From: Halichondria panicea
Lineage: Eukaryota; Porifera; Demospongiae; Suberitida; Halichondriidae
Reading direction: 5' to 3'
Length of the DNA stretch: 64,000 nucleotides
Assembly: GCF_963675165.1 (NCBI RefSeq)
Contig: NC_087379.1
Location: 3,042,201 to 3,106,200, forward strand
The notes beneath the pieces were generated by a model, which ran no database searches, was not told the DNA's origin, and saw only the letters and a program-made list of their open reading frames with translations. Numbering within the stretch: position 1 is the stretch's first letter; every line of letters starts with the position of its first letter. A program made the translations under genes and the position numbers. Shown piece by piece: positions 22,001 to 34,700 of this stretch.

Positions 22001-23577
22001 ACAATACAAGAAAGGTAATTATGTGTTGTTCCCTTCTATTCCTAGGATTTGAGTAGGGTTGGTACCATACACTTGTGTATGCATTGATCACACAGTTAAG
22101 CTAGAATCGAATCCACTGTGCACTCATACAGACTACGGCAGGGACTTGGAAAGAGACGTTGTGTCTGATACTTCGGGCAATTTCAAACGACTTCTGGTTT
22201 CCATGCTTACGGTAATTGTTTGCTATTTTACAGTAGACCTTAGTTAACTCATTAGCGATATAGCTTTTTACATGTATGTTGATTACCACCTGCCATGTCG
22301 TTTAATTCTTTCATACTGAACCCTGCTTAACCGTGCCTGTGTACAATTAGGGTGCCAGAGATGCTTACGGTGTTGTTGACAAGGAGAGAGCCAGGGCAGA
22401 CGCTCAGGTCAGAAACAAATTCAGTATCACATGTTAACTTTTTAATTGCTTTGTTATAAATGTGCAGGCACTGTACCAGGCTGGAGAAGCACGCTGGGGA
22501 ACAGATGAATCAAAGTTAGTGAAATACTGCCATGCATGTGTATAGGCATTCATGCACTCCTGGTATAGAATATTATCATAATCAATTGATTACTATTTGT
22601 GCAGGTTCAATCACATCTTGGCTTCAAGGAGCTTCTCACATTTGAGAATGGTGTTTGATCAATACTCTAAGGTGATCGATATTTTATTATATTACCTGTA
22701 GCACAACTACTATTATAGATCAATTGTGACTTATGTACAGTAATAATTATTATTTTGCAGATCTGCAAGTATGATATAGAGCAGTCCATCTCCCGAGAGA
22801 TGTCGGGAGACCTGAAAGAGGGAATGCTGGCCATAGGTAGGTCCGCTACCAAAATAGTAATTGAATTTAACTTATTTTTCAGTGAAGTGTGTGCGTGATC
22901 GATCTGGATATTTTGCTGAAGCGTTGTACAAGTCAATGAAGGTAAGTAAGCTGTGCCACTAGTTTATTAATTTTTGCGTCTGCACAGTGAACATAAATAC
23001 GTATTATATACATGTACAATACCTTATAAGACATTAGTATGTCTTCTGTATTCAGTTTAGCTCGTACCTACATGTACATACTTTAAGCATACGTAACATA
23101 ACATAACAACCTCCCCCCCCCCCCCCCCCCCCCCCCCCATTATTTCGTATTACATGTAGGAACTCAAGTGTATCTCTACTTTCAGGGTCTGGGCACTGAT
23201 GACCGGACGTTGGTGAGGGTAGTGGTCACACGCTGTGAGGTGGACATGGTACAGATCAAGCATAAGTTCCAGTCCAAATACCACAAGACTCTTGGCTCGT
23301 TCATCAAGGTACAATGTATAGACCTGCTATAAAACACATTGTACGGTTACTGTTTCTTGTCCACACATAATTATATTATGCTGTAGAGAGACAATCTTTC
23401 CATGCATTTTATCATCATACCTCTGTCTTTATAGACATCAAGTTATATAATTATACATTCTTACCGTTTGGAGCCTCTCAGTCTACAATTTTCTCTCTCT
23501 TACACCCACTCCTGTAGGGTGATACATCTGGAGACTACCGAAGGATTCTCATGGCACTAGCCGGGGAAGACCACTAG
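19075..23577 (+). CDS. Annexin with long Gly/Tyr/Pro-rich N-terminal domain (A7/A11-like)
   Basis: Sixteen exons: 19075-19185, 19510-19618, 19783-20162, 20460-20567, 20725-20815, 21043-21137, 21420-21533, 21924-22014, 22132-22211, 22351-22407, 22468-22514, 22605-22671, 22761-22836, 22883-22941, 23186-23308, 23518-23577; 555 residues, all phases consistent. Residues 1 to about 240 are rich in Gly, Tyr and Pro and include five exact [10 protein letters not shown] units plus variants, like the low-complexity domains of annexins A7 and A11. Four annexin repeats follow, each with a type II Ca2+ loop: [40 protein letters not shown]. The core binds acidic phospholipid in a Ca2+-dependent way; tails of this kind drive self-association and partner binding. 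The 3' end is complete, ending AGEDH. Intron 14 contains a long C tract. Confidence 0.95.
19849..20035 (+). repeat. 30-bp coding tandem repeat in the annexin tail
   Basis: Six consecutive 30-bp units encode the decapeptide [10 protein letters not shown] (five exact, one [10 protein letters not shown]). The DNA copies are very similar, including synonymous sites, so unit number is probably length-polymorphic. The antisense strand is also open here because of composition, and is not a gene. Confidence 0.9.
21693..21822. mobile_element. MITE, family B, copy 3
   Basis: A 130-bp element from CAGAGGAGGTACGACACGCG to the complement of CAGAGGAGGTACGACGGCCA, with a second inner inverted repeat (GCAATAACATTGAGCGTGGG against CCCACGCTCAACGTTATTGC). 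It lies in annexin intron 7. Flanks are only weakly similar, so its target duplication has decayed. Confidence 0.8.
23113..23138. repeat. Poly(C) tract, about 26 bp
   Basis: An uninterrupted C run in intron 14 of the annexin gene. On the opposite strand it is a G run able to form a quadruplex. Its length may be unreliable in assembly. Confidence 0.85.
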
Positions 23578-23792
23578 ACTAAGCATTGACGCTGATTTCA
23601 CATCATTCCTACTGACTATATATAATAGCTAAACATATTTTTAACTTTAGCTTAGCATTGTGACATAGTTTGAACATAATTAAATCCATTCTAGTTTTAA
23701 ATAGCTGGTAGATACACGACTGTATACTACTGTACATTCACAATAATTATATTAACAGAAATTGTGGGGGAAAATTGCCTGGATTCGCACTC

Positions 23793-24022
23793 AATAATAA
23801 CACCAACTGCAGGGGGAGTTACTGTAGCACTCAATAATAACACCAACTGCAGGGGGGGGGGGGGGTTACTGTAGCACTCAATAATAACACCAACTGCAGG
23901 GGGGGGGGGGGTTACTGTAGCACTCAATAATAACACCAACTGCAGGGGGGGGGGGGTTACTGTAGCACTCAATAATAACACCAACTGCAGGGGGGGGGGG
24001 GTTACTGTAGCACTCAATAATA
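23793..24022. repeat. Minisatellite with variable G tracts
   Basis: About five units of 45-55 bp built on CACTCAATAATAACACCAAC, then TGCAG, a G run of 5-14 bases, and TTACTGTAG. The units differ mainly in G-run length. It lies just downstream of the annexin gene. Spacer sequences are identical rather than unique, so this is not a CRISPR array. Confidence 0.88.
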
Positions 24023-24124
24023 ACAATATTAAATGTGTACACAATAATTGGGCACATTAAAAACCTAGAGACAACAATGAGAATTAACCTAGCACAGTTG
24101 TTTGTGAATGTACATCAATGCAGT

Positions 24125-25350
24125 CTAGTCGTTGGCGGATCGAGCTTGCAATACAGATTGTACCGTTTTGCTAGTACATGTACGAGGAAGATTTTTAATC
24201 AATGATTCTTTAAACACTCCTTCTGTTATTAAGCTAGCGATGAATCCATTTTGTTGTATAGATTCAGGTTCTGTTATGATAATCTTCTGCCGAATCATCC
24301 AATACCCAAGCAGCCACCCATCCGAGTTGGGAAAAATCGGTTTTCTTGCCATTAACAAGTAACTCGGTAGTCGAGTACATACAGCTTTCTCTGATCATAC
24401 TGATTTCATATTCATCTCCGTCCGTTTTAGAGGACATATCAAAATCAATCAGAATTGGATTGAAGCCAGAGTCAAAACATTCGTCTTAAGGAGGGGGATG
24501 AAGAAATTAGCTATAGACACTCCCAAGTACACACTGGTGGAAATTGCTAAACATCTTGGAGTAAAAGCCGCACCTAAATGTACAGCGAGCAAGTTGCTAC
24601 TATGTGTGTCAAAAAGGTGTGTTCAAAATTGAAGTTGTCGGTTGAAACTCGAACTGCTCAAGCAATACCCAATCTGAGTCATATAGCAGACTACCATGCA
24701 GCCAAATGTGGTAGTATACACCCCCCAAATGAAGAAGTTAGTTGTCGTTATTGAAGTGCAGCCCTCACCGATGTCAGAAACCGAGAAGAAGGCGATACTG
24801 GGGGCAGTAGCGTATGCTACACTGCAAAAACAAATCTCAGTCAAAAATCTCCGTATTTTGCTTTCCGAAATTGCTGGTTAAACAATGCATCATCAAAATT
24901 GAAGTTAAATGGGAAAATTACAAGTTTGAACCACGCCTATGGCGCTACAGAACTATCGAATACGGGATTAGTGCGCTTCAACTTGTATTGCAAGAACAGT
25001 ACAGTCTTCCAAAAAACCCCGATAAATGCACATTGATGCCGTTGACCCTAACGGAGTGTAGATATTTTTGTGGTAGTACAATCCAACTTCGATCATCCAC
25101 CCATTTAATTGTAATGAACAGAGCCAAGGTTTTCAAAGTTCTTTATGACACAGACGAAATTAGAAACATTGAAAAAGCCATCATAAAGTTCACTCAAACA
25201 AAGCCGAAATTTTCTATTTTTTATACCGTATTACTAAAATGTTTTGCGAGCATCAAACATTTGCGAACTTTGCGATGGGGATCAATTCGCAACAATAAAA
25301 TCCGAATTATTACTAGTAAATACACACGATCCTTGCCAGAACGCAATAGT
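24125..25350. pseudogene. Decayed coding remnants, unrecognised
   Basis: Several short frames here look protein-like but are broken. On the minus strand, 24266-24486 reads a continuous 73-codon segment with motifs such as NPILIDFDMSSKTDGDEYEI and QLGWVAAWVLDDSAEDYHN. On the plus strand, 24498-24632 reads MKKLAIDTPKYTLVEIAKHL and resembles a SAP-type helix-loop-helix. Further plus-strand fragments follow to about 25350 in different frames. No splice pattern joins them, and no family is recognised. A relic of a mobile or viral-type element is possible, but that is only inference. Confidence 0.35.
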
Positions 25351-25665
25351 TAGATCGCAAAGGATCAAATTTTCTGCTTATTTGGCTCATTTGCAGGTTT
25401 TTCACTCTCAAAATATTCGAGTAATCAATACGGTCAAGAGTAGATAAGAGTACTCTTATCTACTCTTGATACGGTATATTCATACTCAGCAAAATTCCTA
25501 GCTATTTTAGCCTAGTAAGTTAGGTATAATGTAATTATGTATATAGAATGTTTTGCGAGCATCAAACATAATTATGTGAACACTTTGCGAGGGTTAATCA
25601 ATTCGCAACAATAAAAATCGCAAAACCTACATGTAAATCACTGTTATCAGTGCTGATAGATATAC
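25241..25665. repeat. Diverged direct repeat flanking a perfect 36-bp palindrome
   Basis: A block at about 25241-25355 (TGTTTTGCGAGCATCAAACA and following) recurs diverged at about 25548-25690. Between them is a perfect 36-bp palindrome at 25434-25469 with half-site TCAAGAGTAGATAAGAGT. No gene is associated. Confidence 0.65.
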
Positions 25666-25690
25666 TGGTAAATGCACACAGTCCTATGCA

Positions 25691-26047
25691 ATAGTTACAT
25701 CAAAAATGCTGATTTGTGTAGGATATACCACACCTTAGAGGAGGATATGGGGTGCATAATCCTCCGAGTATAGGTGACAGCAGTAGTATAAGGACCTCCC
25801 CCTAGCAACAGTTCATGCAGACTGCAAAAAGAGCAAGACTATACCGGAATTTGCAGACGTCAAAGAGTTAGTTTAGCAACACATTGACTCCTACAGATAC
25901 TCAAGAGCTTCCTTGGTCCAAGCGTTGGCCATTCGACTTCCTCTGAGTTTACACTGTAAATTACAAATAGTTGGGCGGAGTCCAACCCTCCCCTATTTTT
26001 AATTTTGGGGATGAGCACGCCCATCTAGATAGATATCTAGATGTGAT
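25691..26047. other. Intergenic spacer upstream of the metalloprotease gene
   Basis: No open frame or repeat is recognised here. It probably contains the promoter of the tandem metalloprotease gene if the first exon at 26048 is right. Confidence 0.4.
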
Positions 26048-29000
26048 ATGGATGTGACAGCGTTGGCAGTGAGGAGAGAAGGGTCCAGTCAGCAAGACCT
26101 GCTGGCTGATGGTTGCAGGGTGGAGGAGACATATCAAGTCCTAGTCCAGGTGTGGAATGAAATGAAATGAGTGAATACATATCGTATAAATTTGTAAACC
26201 TGTGCAGAAGACGATATTTTAGTAAGCTACTTATCAAATCAAAGAGTTGTTCTGTGCGTGAAGAATGTCACTCAACATTACAAATAAAATGCTCACGTTC
26301 CCCCGCCCACGTGCTTATTTTTTACCGCACAACATTGTACCAGCCTCTATTACAAACGCATCTATGGCGGCTTATAATCAAGGCTAAACTGTTTGCCACC
26401 CATGCATTACGTAATTTGTTGTTTGTTCTAATTGCATTCCCAACACTTTGTGATAAGTACGTTAATACCAGTTCCTTTCCGAAGGCAAAAAAAGGGAGTG
26501 GTCTCCAGAAAATTATATCTAACATGTGACAAAATGATTATTATTGGCCGTTTAAAAATTGTATAATTAATGTGTAGATTCTAGATCTAATACTGTATGT
26601 ATGTACGTGTAGATTCTACATCTAATGCTCGCGAGACTAGACTTATTCTTACTGCTCTAAGGGGTCTACCGTATGATTGCAGTATGATAAACTCCCTCTC
26701 TCCACTTTAAAAACTCCTCAGTATTCTTTTCTGGTTTGAGAAACAATTTTTTTGCACATGGCTAGTGCATGGCTAGTGGGGGCACTGGGGGGACACTGTC
26801 TCCAAGTGAACTATTCACTCCGACAATGGCACTTACAATTTTGTACATGTACAGGCATTTCCCATGTGTGGCAGTGTTCCTGGCGAGGGTGATAAAGGCT
26901 TGCAAGAAGATAGCTGCCCCGGGGCAGCCGATACTTTCATCCCTAGGGAGAAAATATGGAAAGGGGAAAATGTGCTGAAAGTGTGTTTTTTAAATGCGGA
27001 CTTTATTGACGAATGGAATTGGAAAAGCAAGGGACAGCCTATGAATGTCAACACGATCATTGCCTGGGCCAACGCTTGGCAGCCATGGAAGGGGACGGGG
27101 ATTCCTCGTTTTGAGACAACAGTGTTTGCAAAAAAAGCTGATATAAGAGTCAAATTCACAAGTCAGTTATCAGTGTACTATTTGGTGTATGTGTAAACTG
27201 CAATGAATATCTGAGTAATGGGTGGAATTATGCAAGATGTAAACACACAATCAGTTTTACCATATACCTCTGCGGCTACCTGTAGCATAATGAAATAGAA
27301 ACTTAATTGGCTGTGATTATCGTATTACTACAATCATGTTTTGCAAGTGAAAAACCTTTGCGAATGAGCCAAAATCCAGCAGAAATGTTGACACTTTGGC
27401 AATTAAGATTGTGATGTCATACAAGTACTGCATGGTATTTACTATTACAGTTTTTGCTATCTTATTTGTGAAACTGTTAGCACTAGCTCGCAAAGTATGA
27501 CTGTGTAATTTGCATCTGTACCAAAATTCGTCTTCAGCTCATAATTCTGTCTTGCTTCAGATGGTAACAAATGCTGGTCAACGGTTGGTAAAGAAAGTCT
27601 AAACGTCAAAGAGCTTGAAAAACCAACCATGGTGCTGAGTTTAAATGGCCATACCCATTACATTCAGGAAAGTCTGGTCATCCATGAGTTTGGACATGCC
27701 TTGGGGCTCGAGCATGAACACCAGCGCTCCGACTTCTGGGATATTCTTGGTAAATTCTTGGATACTGATGAGATGATGAAGTCGCCTCGTGTCAGTGGCT
27801 CAGAAGCAAGTCAGGAAAACGGTGGAGTTAATAACTCCCAGTGGTTTCGTAAGAATATTGCTGATGGCAATGTGGCTCTGTCAGAGTATGACCCACAGAG
27901 TATCATGCACTATCAGTGAGTGAGTCACAATATAAGCACCTTTTTGGTATCCAATGATTACTTTATAGCGGGTATAATTATTTCGAGGGTATAAAACTTT
28001 CGCGGAAAAACCGTTAGAAAGGACTTTGAGGATTTAATTTTCGTGGTACTTGGCATCTTTTAGCGCATGCATGTTAATATTCGTGGGTATAAATGTTTGT
28101 GGTACGTGCTTAAATGCAAAAGTTTATCTTCGAAATACCGTATAGCGTGTAATTTTCGTGGGGCAAAATATTCGTGGTTTTCGTGGTTGGAGGTCTGACC
28201 ACGAATATTTTACCCACGAATGAAGCGACCTTGCCTACCTTTACCTGCAGTGCAAGCAGCAACCACGAAAATATTACCCACGAAATGTCTCAATATTGCT
28301 GAACCACGAATATTTTGTCCCCCAAAAATTACCCGCTATACGGTATACCTGCTATAATTATTATACTGTATCCCCCGGGTATACCACGTACAGTACTAGC
28401 TACTCTTATTAATTCACAAGCTGTTAAGGAATTGTGATTATACACTGTACATGTATGTCTTAGTCAGCTGTCTGCGATTACAGATATTGTGTGTTATTGT
28501 AAAAGAATTGATCATGAGTGGGCTACCATTGCGAACAAATACCATGCAGGTTTGAATTAAGCTGGCTCAAATGTGAGGATTACAGGACGTACAAGAACAT
28601 CGACTTGGATTCGTCCCTAACCCCAAAGGAAAAGAAGTACTTGAAGGGCATTCACACGCGATGTGAACAAGAGGAGCTACCCAGGCAACCCTCCAGATTA
28701 GACATCCTGGAAGTCATGAGAGCTTATGGTAAGACCACATACGCAATTGTACAGTAGAACCCCTAAATGTGGACTCCCTGAAATTAGAACACTTTTTATA
28801 ATCAGGTCACCAAACAGTAAAACCTTGATTATCCAGACACCTTGGTTCCAGAGGCAGGCCGGATAACTGGATAATCGAATAGATAAACCATGCCTTGGTC
28901 CACCCACTGATTTGTGACAAATTTAGTGGGTGCCTACATAGAGGGTATACATGCCTGCGTCCATAGTAACAGCTGTTAATTGCGCATGTACGCATCAAGG

Positions 29001-31580
29001 GACACACCCATTTTTAGAGAAAATTACCAAGCCGGACAATGAGAACTGGATAATCGAGGTTATAATAATAATTATTGTCCGATTTTATATGGGTTCCATG
29101 CATACTGTATTGCAATAATTAGGACAGTTCATCTCGCCTACATACTGTCATAGCCTTTGTATGTTGGGCCCTTGTGTTTGTCATAAGGTATATACTGATC
29201 ACATGTATATAGGTGCTGAAAATGTCATGACTAAACAACACATTGACAAGATATGGAAGGACGAAGACGTGTTGAAGGTGTATTTTATAAATGATAAGCT
29301 GATCAAGAACGATTGGAAGTATCGTGGTCAGCCTATTAGTATCAAGACTATCATGGAATGGGCCCATACTTGGAATTTGAAACCGATTCCCTACTTTGAG
29401 GTCACTGAGAAGAGGAGTGAGGCTCATGTACGTGTGGAGTTCACAGGTGAGATTGTACATTATTGTTAATCAGTGCAAGTATTAGCAAGTATACACGGTA
29501 TTTTATGTTGACTACTAAGAAGATTTCACTAGCTGGTTCAGATACTATTTCTGTATAATTATTTCCATGTACATGTATTTAGCTCAGTTACTGGTCTAAG
29601 TTTGATCTACATGTAAATCTAGCTCAAGGGATCTTGTAATACACCGTACATTTTAATTTATCCGACAGCAAAAAACACGTATTTTGGAAATTGTTTGGGT
29701 ATGTTGTAACAGACATTTATCATTACAGCGCACGTGAGACGTTCGGAATAATTAAAACCATGCAGCTGCATGCCTGCTAGTTATGTTTAATAGTACACGT
29801 GTAATAGGTATTCAGTGTGCGACTGAACAGTTGGTAAGCCTCGAGCTATCTATAACCACAGAACTTTTGCTATATATATATATATATATAGCAATAAAGC
29901 TACGTTGCTTGGAAGGCCATACCGCGGCCAGCGGGTATAGAGTTGTTTGGTTTGTCTGTTTGTAATATTTGAGTCTACTTACCTGGATGCCGTAGCACAG
30001 CATGGATAGCCTTCACACAACAAGTTAGTTTTAATAGTGGCAGATTTTCCTGTTAAAGCCTTGTTGTAGAATAAAAAAGCGGTTGTCGAATAAAAGCGAG
30101 CAAAAACTAAGAAGTTGTAGTTCTACACGTGACACATTTATTCGAGGATCTACATCATTATTTGCAGCTAAAGTGATCCTTGACCGGTTCTATTAAAAGT
30201 AGAATTGTAGTTTGTTGCTTTTTAAACGCTCGATCTTCTAGTTTTTGTATTTATTCATGTCAACAGCTGAGAGTTAGCATTTCAGTGCTCTATATAGAGT
30301 TATTTACTTTTCAAGGGATTGTCCGCTGTATTAGAATAACGAAAATATTGCCGAGAAAAGTGTCCGGGATAATTAGAAGTGTCGATAAATTATAACATGC
30401 ACTGTAATAATTATTAACATTGTACATGCATGTGCACATGTTGTTACTGCCACACTCTTGTTACGTAGAGACTGAAGGCTGCTGGTCTATGGTCGGAACA
30501 GATGCAATAAAAATTGAGGCTGACAAACCGACAATGGTGTTGAACTTTAAACACTTCACACCAGTGCAGCAAGTCAGCATTGTAGTGCACCAGTTCGGAC
30601 ACGCCTTGGGGCTAGAACACGAACATCAACGTCCAGAATTCTGGAATGCTGTCGAGAACCATTTGGACATTGAGAGAATACGGAGGGATCTAAAAGCGGT
30701 TGGCTATAAAGCAAAAGGTGGGGACCCTCCGTTTGAGGCGGACTGGTATAAGAGAAACCATCTGGGGGTGAGCGTGAACAGCTTGTCTGATTATGACCCC
30801 AAGAGTATAATGCACTACAGGTGATTAGTAATCATTTCTTTTGTTATAATAATATATCTTGATTCATGTAATTCACGTAAATAAACCCGTTTATACTGTA
30901 AATTGAATCCACATTGCGTGTCTAATTGCATGCATGCATGCTAATTAAATAGTGCTTGTGGGTTATAATATATACGTATTATACCATGGCGACCCTCCAA
31001 ATATGTGACACCCTCCATCTTAGGCAATTTTTTGACCTCTAAAAAGTATAGCGACTGCTGCGTTGACAATTTTTTTATGTTGCGTCCTAAATAGAGGTCA
31101 AACCTCGATTCCAGGCCACTAGAAACAATGTAATTTTAAGCGGCCTGTAATCAAGGATAGTTGAGTAATTATATAAGCCTCAACCTACCTCTAATTAGAT
31201 GCGACACCAGGACTTCATTGAAGTGTCCTGGTGTAAGTTCTGATGTCGTATATTTAGAGGGCAATAATTAAGTTGAAGTCTTCAACATAATTTTTCAACC
31301 TTTGAAAGTGTCACCTTAAATGGAATAAGTACGGTATCTTGATTTCAGTTCATTTGTTTGTGCCACTTTATAATTGTACTGCAGTTTTGACACCAAGTGG
31401 CTCAAAGAAGAACGGCTCCAATCGTGTGAGAATATCAACAGTGACAACAACATGACTGCCAAAGAGAAGATGTATCTCAAAGGGATTCATGAAAGTCAGC
31501 AAATGACCAAGCGTCCTTCCGAGAAGGACCTTGAAAGGCTGAAAACTGCTTATGAGTGTGCATGTGAACACCTAAGATAG
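26048..31580 (+). CDS. Tandem astacin-type metalloprotease: active-type plus HQxxH pseudo-domain
   Basis: Seven exons (26048-26149, 26855-27161, 27561-27915, 28550-28728, 29213-29446, 30469-30820, 31385-31580; phases 0, 1, 2, 1, 1, 2) give 574 residues. Two homologous zinc-protease units follow one another, each spread over three exons. Unit 1 has HEFGHALGLEH at about 178-188, followed by EHQRSDFW, and the Met-turn YDPQSIMHY, which are astacin (M12A) signatures. Unit 2 has HQFGHALGLEH at about 433-443: the catalytic glutamate codon is CAG (30591-30593), while all three zinc histidines and the Met-turn YDPKSIMHY remain. Each unit ends with an alpha-helical LTPKEKKYLKGIH / MTAKEKMYLKGIH module. 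There is no signal peptide, so the protein may be cytosolic, unusual for astacins. The first exon is the weakest part; the ATG at 26864 is an alternative start. It converges on the APAF1 gene with 150 bp between stops. Confidence 0.82.
28136..28345. mobile_element. MITE, family D (TIR TACCGTATAGCG)
   Basis: A 210-bp element with inverted ends TACCGTATAGCGTGTAATTT and the complement of TACCGTATAGCGGGTAATTT, full of TTCGTGG/CCACGAA motifs. An older, diverged copy lies immediately left (about 27965-28135). More copies lie at the right end of the window. It is in intron 3 of the metalloprotease gene. Confidence 0.75.
28815..29065. mobile_element. pogo/Tigger-like non-autonomous element, diverged
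   Basis: About 250 bp between AACCTTGATTATCCAG and its complement-type partner CTGGATAATCGAGGTT, with internal GGCCGGATAA and CCGGACAA motifs. It occupies most of intron 4 of the metalloprotease gene, between the two protease units. Confidence 0.6.
30982..31336. mobile_element. MITE, family C, copy 1
   Basis: Collinear with 32365-32701: both carry GCGACCCTCCAAATATG near the left end and AATAAGTACGGTA at the right, with a shared GCCTCGATTCCAGGCC core. It lies in the last intron of the metalloprotease gene. The left end is eroded, and an internal palindrome (CACCAGGACTTC...) adds length. Confidence 0.7.
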
Positions 31581-31730
31581 TACTAGTTATTTTTGTGCTC
31601 ATTTGCAAATATGTCGATCATTGCACAGTCATGAAAATTGGTACTAATACTATATAAATGACACAAACATATAAAATTATGAAGAAATGCAATGACTAAT
31701 ATAATCTTGTACTATATACTTTTAGTTAAT

Positions 31731-34700
31731 TTATATTGTAGTAAGCACATAGAGTTGACCCATATTGTCAATAGTTACAAATGTCTTAAAGTTAGGAGAG
31801 TAGCGAACGAACTTGCCAAAGCCTCCATTTAGTATCACCCTGCTCTTCAGACTGCCATCTAGATCAAGCCACTGTGATGTGTGTGCGTGTGTGTGTGTGA
31901 TGTAACTATTACTCAAAAGCTGTCTATCCTTACAAGAATTGAGTCCTTTGAGAAATCAACATGAACGAGTGATGCAAGCTGCGCTGTGCTAATGCCACTC
32001 GCATGTTTTGCTTAGCTCAAGGTATTAGAGTGTTACGTATACATTATATAGAAGAGGCACGTATTACTTTGTTATTACCTTAATGTTACTATTATAGACG
32101 GGTAGCGTTTTCAGATTTTTATTTTTCTCTGTTTTTAGGGTACTAATAAATTATTTTGGCGGATTTGTAATGAAATTCATTAGCATAATTTATTTGTCAA
32201 AAGATGTACAAGTATGGTTGGAAAGTTTGGAGTCAGATAGATGAAGCTTGTTTAGCATGCTCTCAAAAGTACATTAGAAAAAAGAAAGAATTAATTTTTT
32301 TATCATTTAAATGTGTTTTATTATTAGCGCGTACTTCATTTAATTACAAATTTACTAAAATTAGTACCGTACTTATTCGATTTAAAGCGACCCTCCAAAT
32401 ATGCGACACCCTCGATCTTTTCCAATTTTCTTACCTCTAAAAGTAGCGACTGCTGCATTGACAATTATTTTTTTATGTCACGTCCTAAATAGAGGTCAAA
32501 CCACAGCCTCGATTCCAGGCCGCAAGAAACAATGTAATTTAAGCGGCCTATAATTGAGGATAGTAGAGTAACATCCAATTAGATGCGACCCTCTAAATAT
32601 GCGACACCAGGACTTTAACATAATTTTTCAACCTCCAAAAAAAACGACCTCTGGCTTCATAATTATTTAAAAGTGTCGCCTTTAATCGAATAAGTACGGT
32701 ACCCGCTTATAATAACAATAAGGTATAATTATTGTTGTTTGCAATTATTGACTATTAATGAACCTACAAAATCATTATAGAAGGAGCAACGGAAACAAAG
32801 TCTATCTGATGGCTTGATGAATGATCTCAAGGATAGAAGCGTGTTAGTTTGCAAATCCACGAATCAGAAAACGTGGCTAGAAGCCTATAGAAGCTGTTAG
32901 TTTTCGTCGCATTACAATTGTTGAGCAGTTACAGCTGGAACACGCACACGCACACAGTCAGCTTTACCGTATTCCTCGTGCAGCAACGCCTCGAGGCATA
33001 ATTAGAGGTTGGGTTAAGGTACAATCGACTGGAGATATAATTTTAATTTTAATATTATCATGGTAAAAATTATGTCTACACTCCTAATTACACCATAGCT
33101 GACCGTAATGCTTTCACAGAGAGCCACTATGGTAGTTCCATCGGGAGAGAAGGCCAGGTCGATCATCCAGTGGTGTGACTGAGTGTAGTATGCCTTCACC
33201 AGCTTCCCTTCCACATTCCATATCTACGTATGTGTATATAAAGTCAAGCATAAGATCGAATCAATCGGAGTAAATCATTATTAATAGCACATATAAACGG
33301 TGGTGTGTCAAGTTAAATAAAAATTAGAAATCGTCCCAAAAAGGGCGTGGGAAATCTCAGAGTACAGTTTGTTGAAACGGTTTCTGGATTGTTTACCTTC
33401 AGAGATCCATTGTCAAATCCTGCTACTACTAGCGAGCCATCGGGTGAAAGGGCACAACATCGGGTAGACGAGGAAGAATTATTTTTAAAGAGCAGGGAGC
33501 CATCTTCAACATCCCACACCTGTGTATATCCATTGACAACTCAAAGTAATTAATTGTTGAGTACGTACATGACGTATGTATGCACTATGCACTGGGTGCC
33601 TGTGTACGCGTACAGAGCATGCACCCCTTTCATAATTTTGGTTCGGTCAAAACTGGCAAGATACAGCGTACATCTAATAAGGCTTACATGCCTGGGAGTA
33701 GCACTGAACACATTACATACAATGTACGCTCACCATGACTAGTCCTTCAGTATTTGAGATGGCTATTCTTGTATTATCAACAGAAAGGCTTATACACGAA
33801 ATGAAACCATCTTTAGTTGATGTAGCAAATGTTTTCAGTGTGATTCCAGTATCAGCATCCCATACCTGTACGCATGCATAATAATCATACACAAGCAAGC
33901 AAGTGTTTTTACTAGGAGTGCATGAATATGTATACATGTATGTATTTTTAAATCAGTGCCAATTCGACGTGCCATCAATTCATACCACTTACATGTAGTA
34001 CATGTACTTACCAGAACCTCATTGTCGGCTGCCGAGGCCACTCGGACATTGTCACTGAAAAACACACAGGGACGAACTCCCAGACCACGCCCACTGCTAC
34101 TGCTTATCTCATGACCATCCTTGACATTCCATGCCTGTGGGAAAGTGTATGTGATATGCATGTACAATGTAATATGCATGTCATTGTGTGAGAGCAAATG
34201 ATACCCGCTATAATAGAGTCTTGCACGATTGCAATGCTTTCTGGGTGAAACAGGCTTATATACTATATACTCTCAGGAGTGTAAGTAGCTCGGCACACCC
34301 ACTCTATTGTATGCATTGCACACATTACTGCTCCTGATACAGTACCTATCCTATATCGCAAACATGTAACTTCACTGGTTTTGGAGTGTGCTATCAGCAA
34401 CTTTGATTGTTGTACCTTGTGGCCAGCACTGGAGCAAGAGATGAGCTTTTCATCACTAGGAGAGAAGTAAATCTTGAAAGGAGGTTTTTCGTGGGCTTGT
34501 TTCCTCCTCCACACCTCACTGACACTCCACTCGCAACCAGAGCCTGCATCTGCATCTGCCTTGCTCAGTGACAGCAGCTGAGGGAAGATTTTTTGACTGC
34601 ATTTCCCTTGTTGGACGACATACAATGTTTTAGGCTCTAGCAATTTTCAAGTATAATTATGAAGCACATCTTATCTATAGCCTCCTACACACCCCTCTTT

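Noticed and set aside
23793-24022. CRISPR-like array
   Set aside because: The units are directly repeated without unique spacers; they differ only in G-run length, and the genome is eukaryotic.
23727-24044. 105-codon minus-strand open frame of proline/leucine repeats
   Set aside because: It is generated by the G-tract minisatellite and has no independent support.
26769-26978. Alternative plus-strand frame at the start of the metalloprotease gene
   Set aside because: It is in a different frame from the exon that carries the conserved protease sequence and overlaps it, so it is a shadow.
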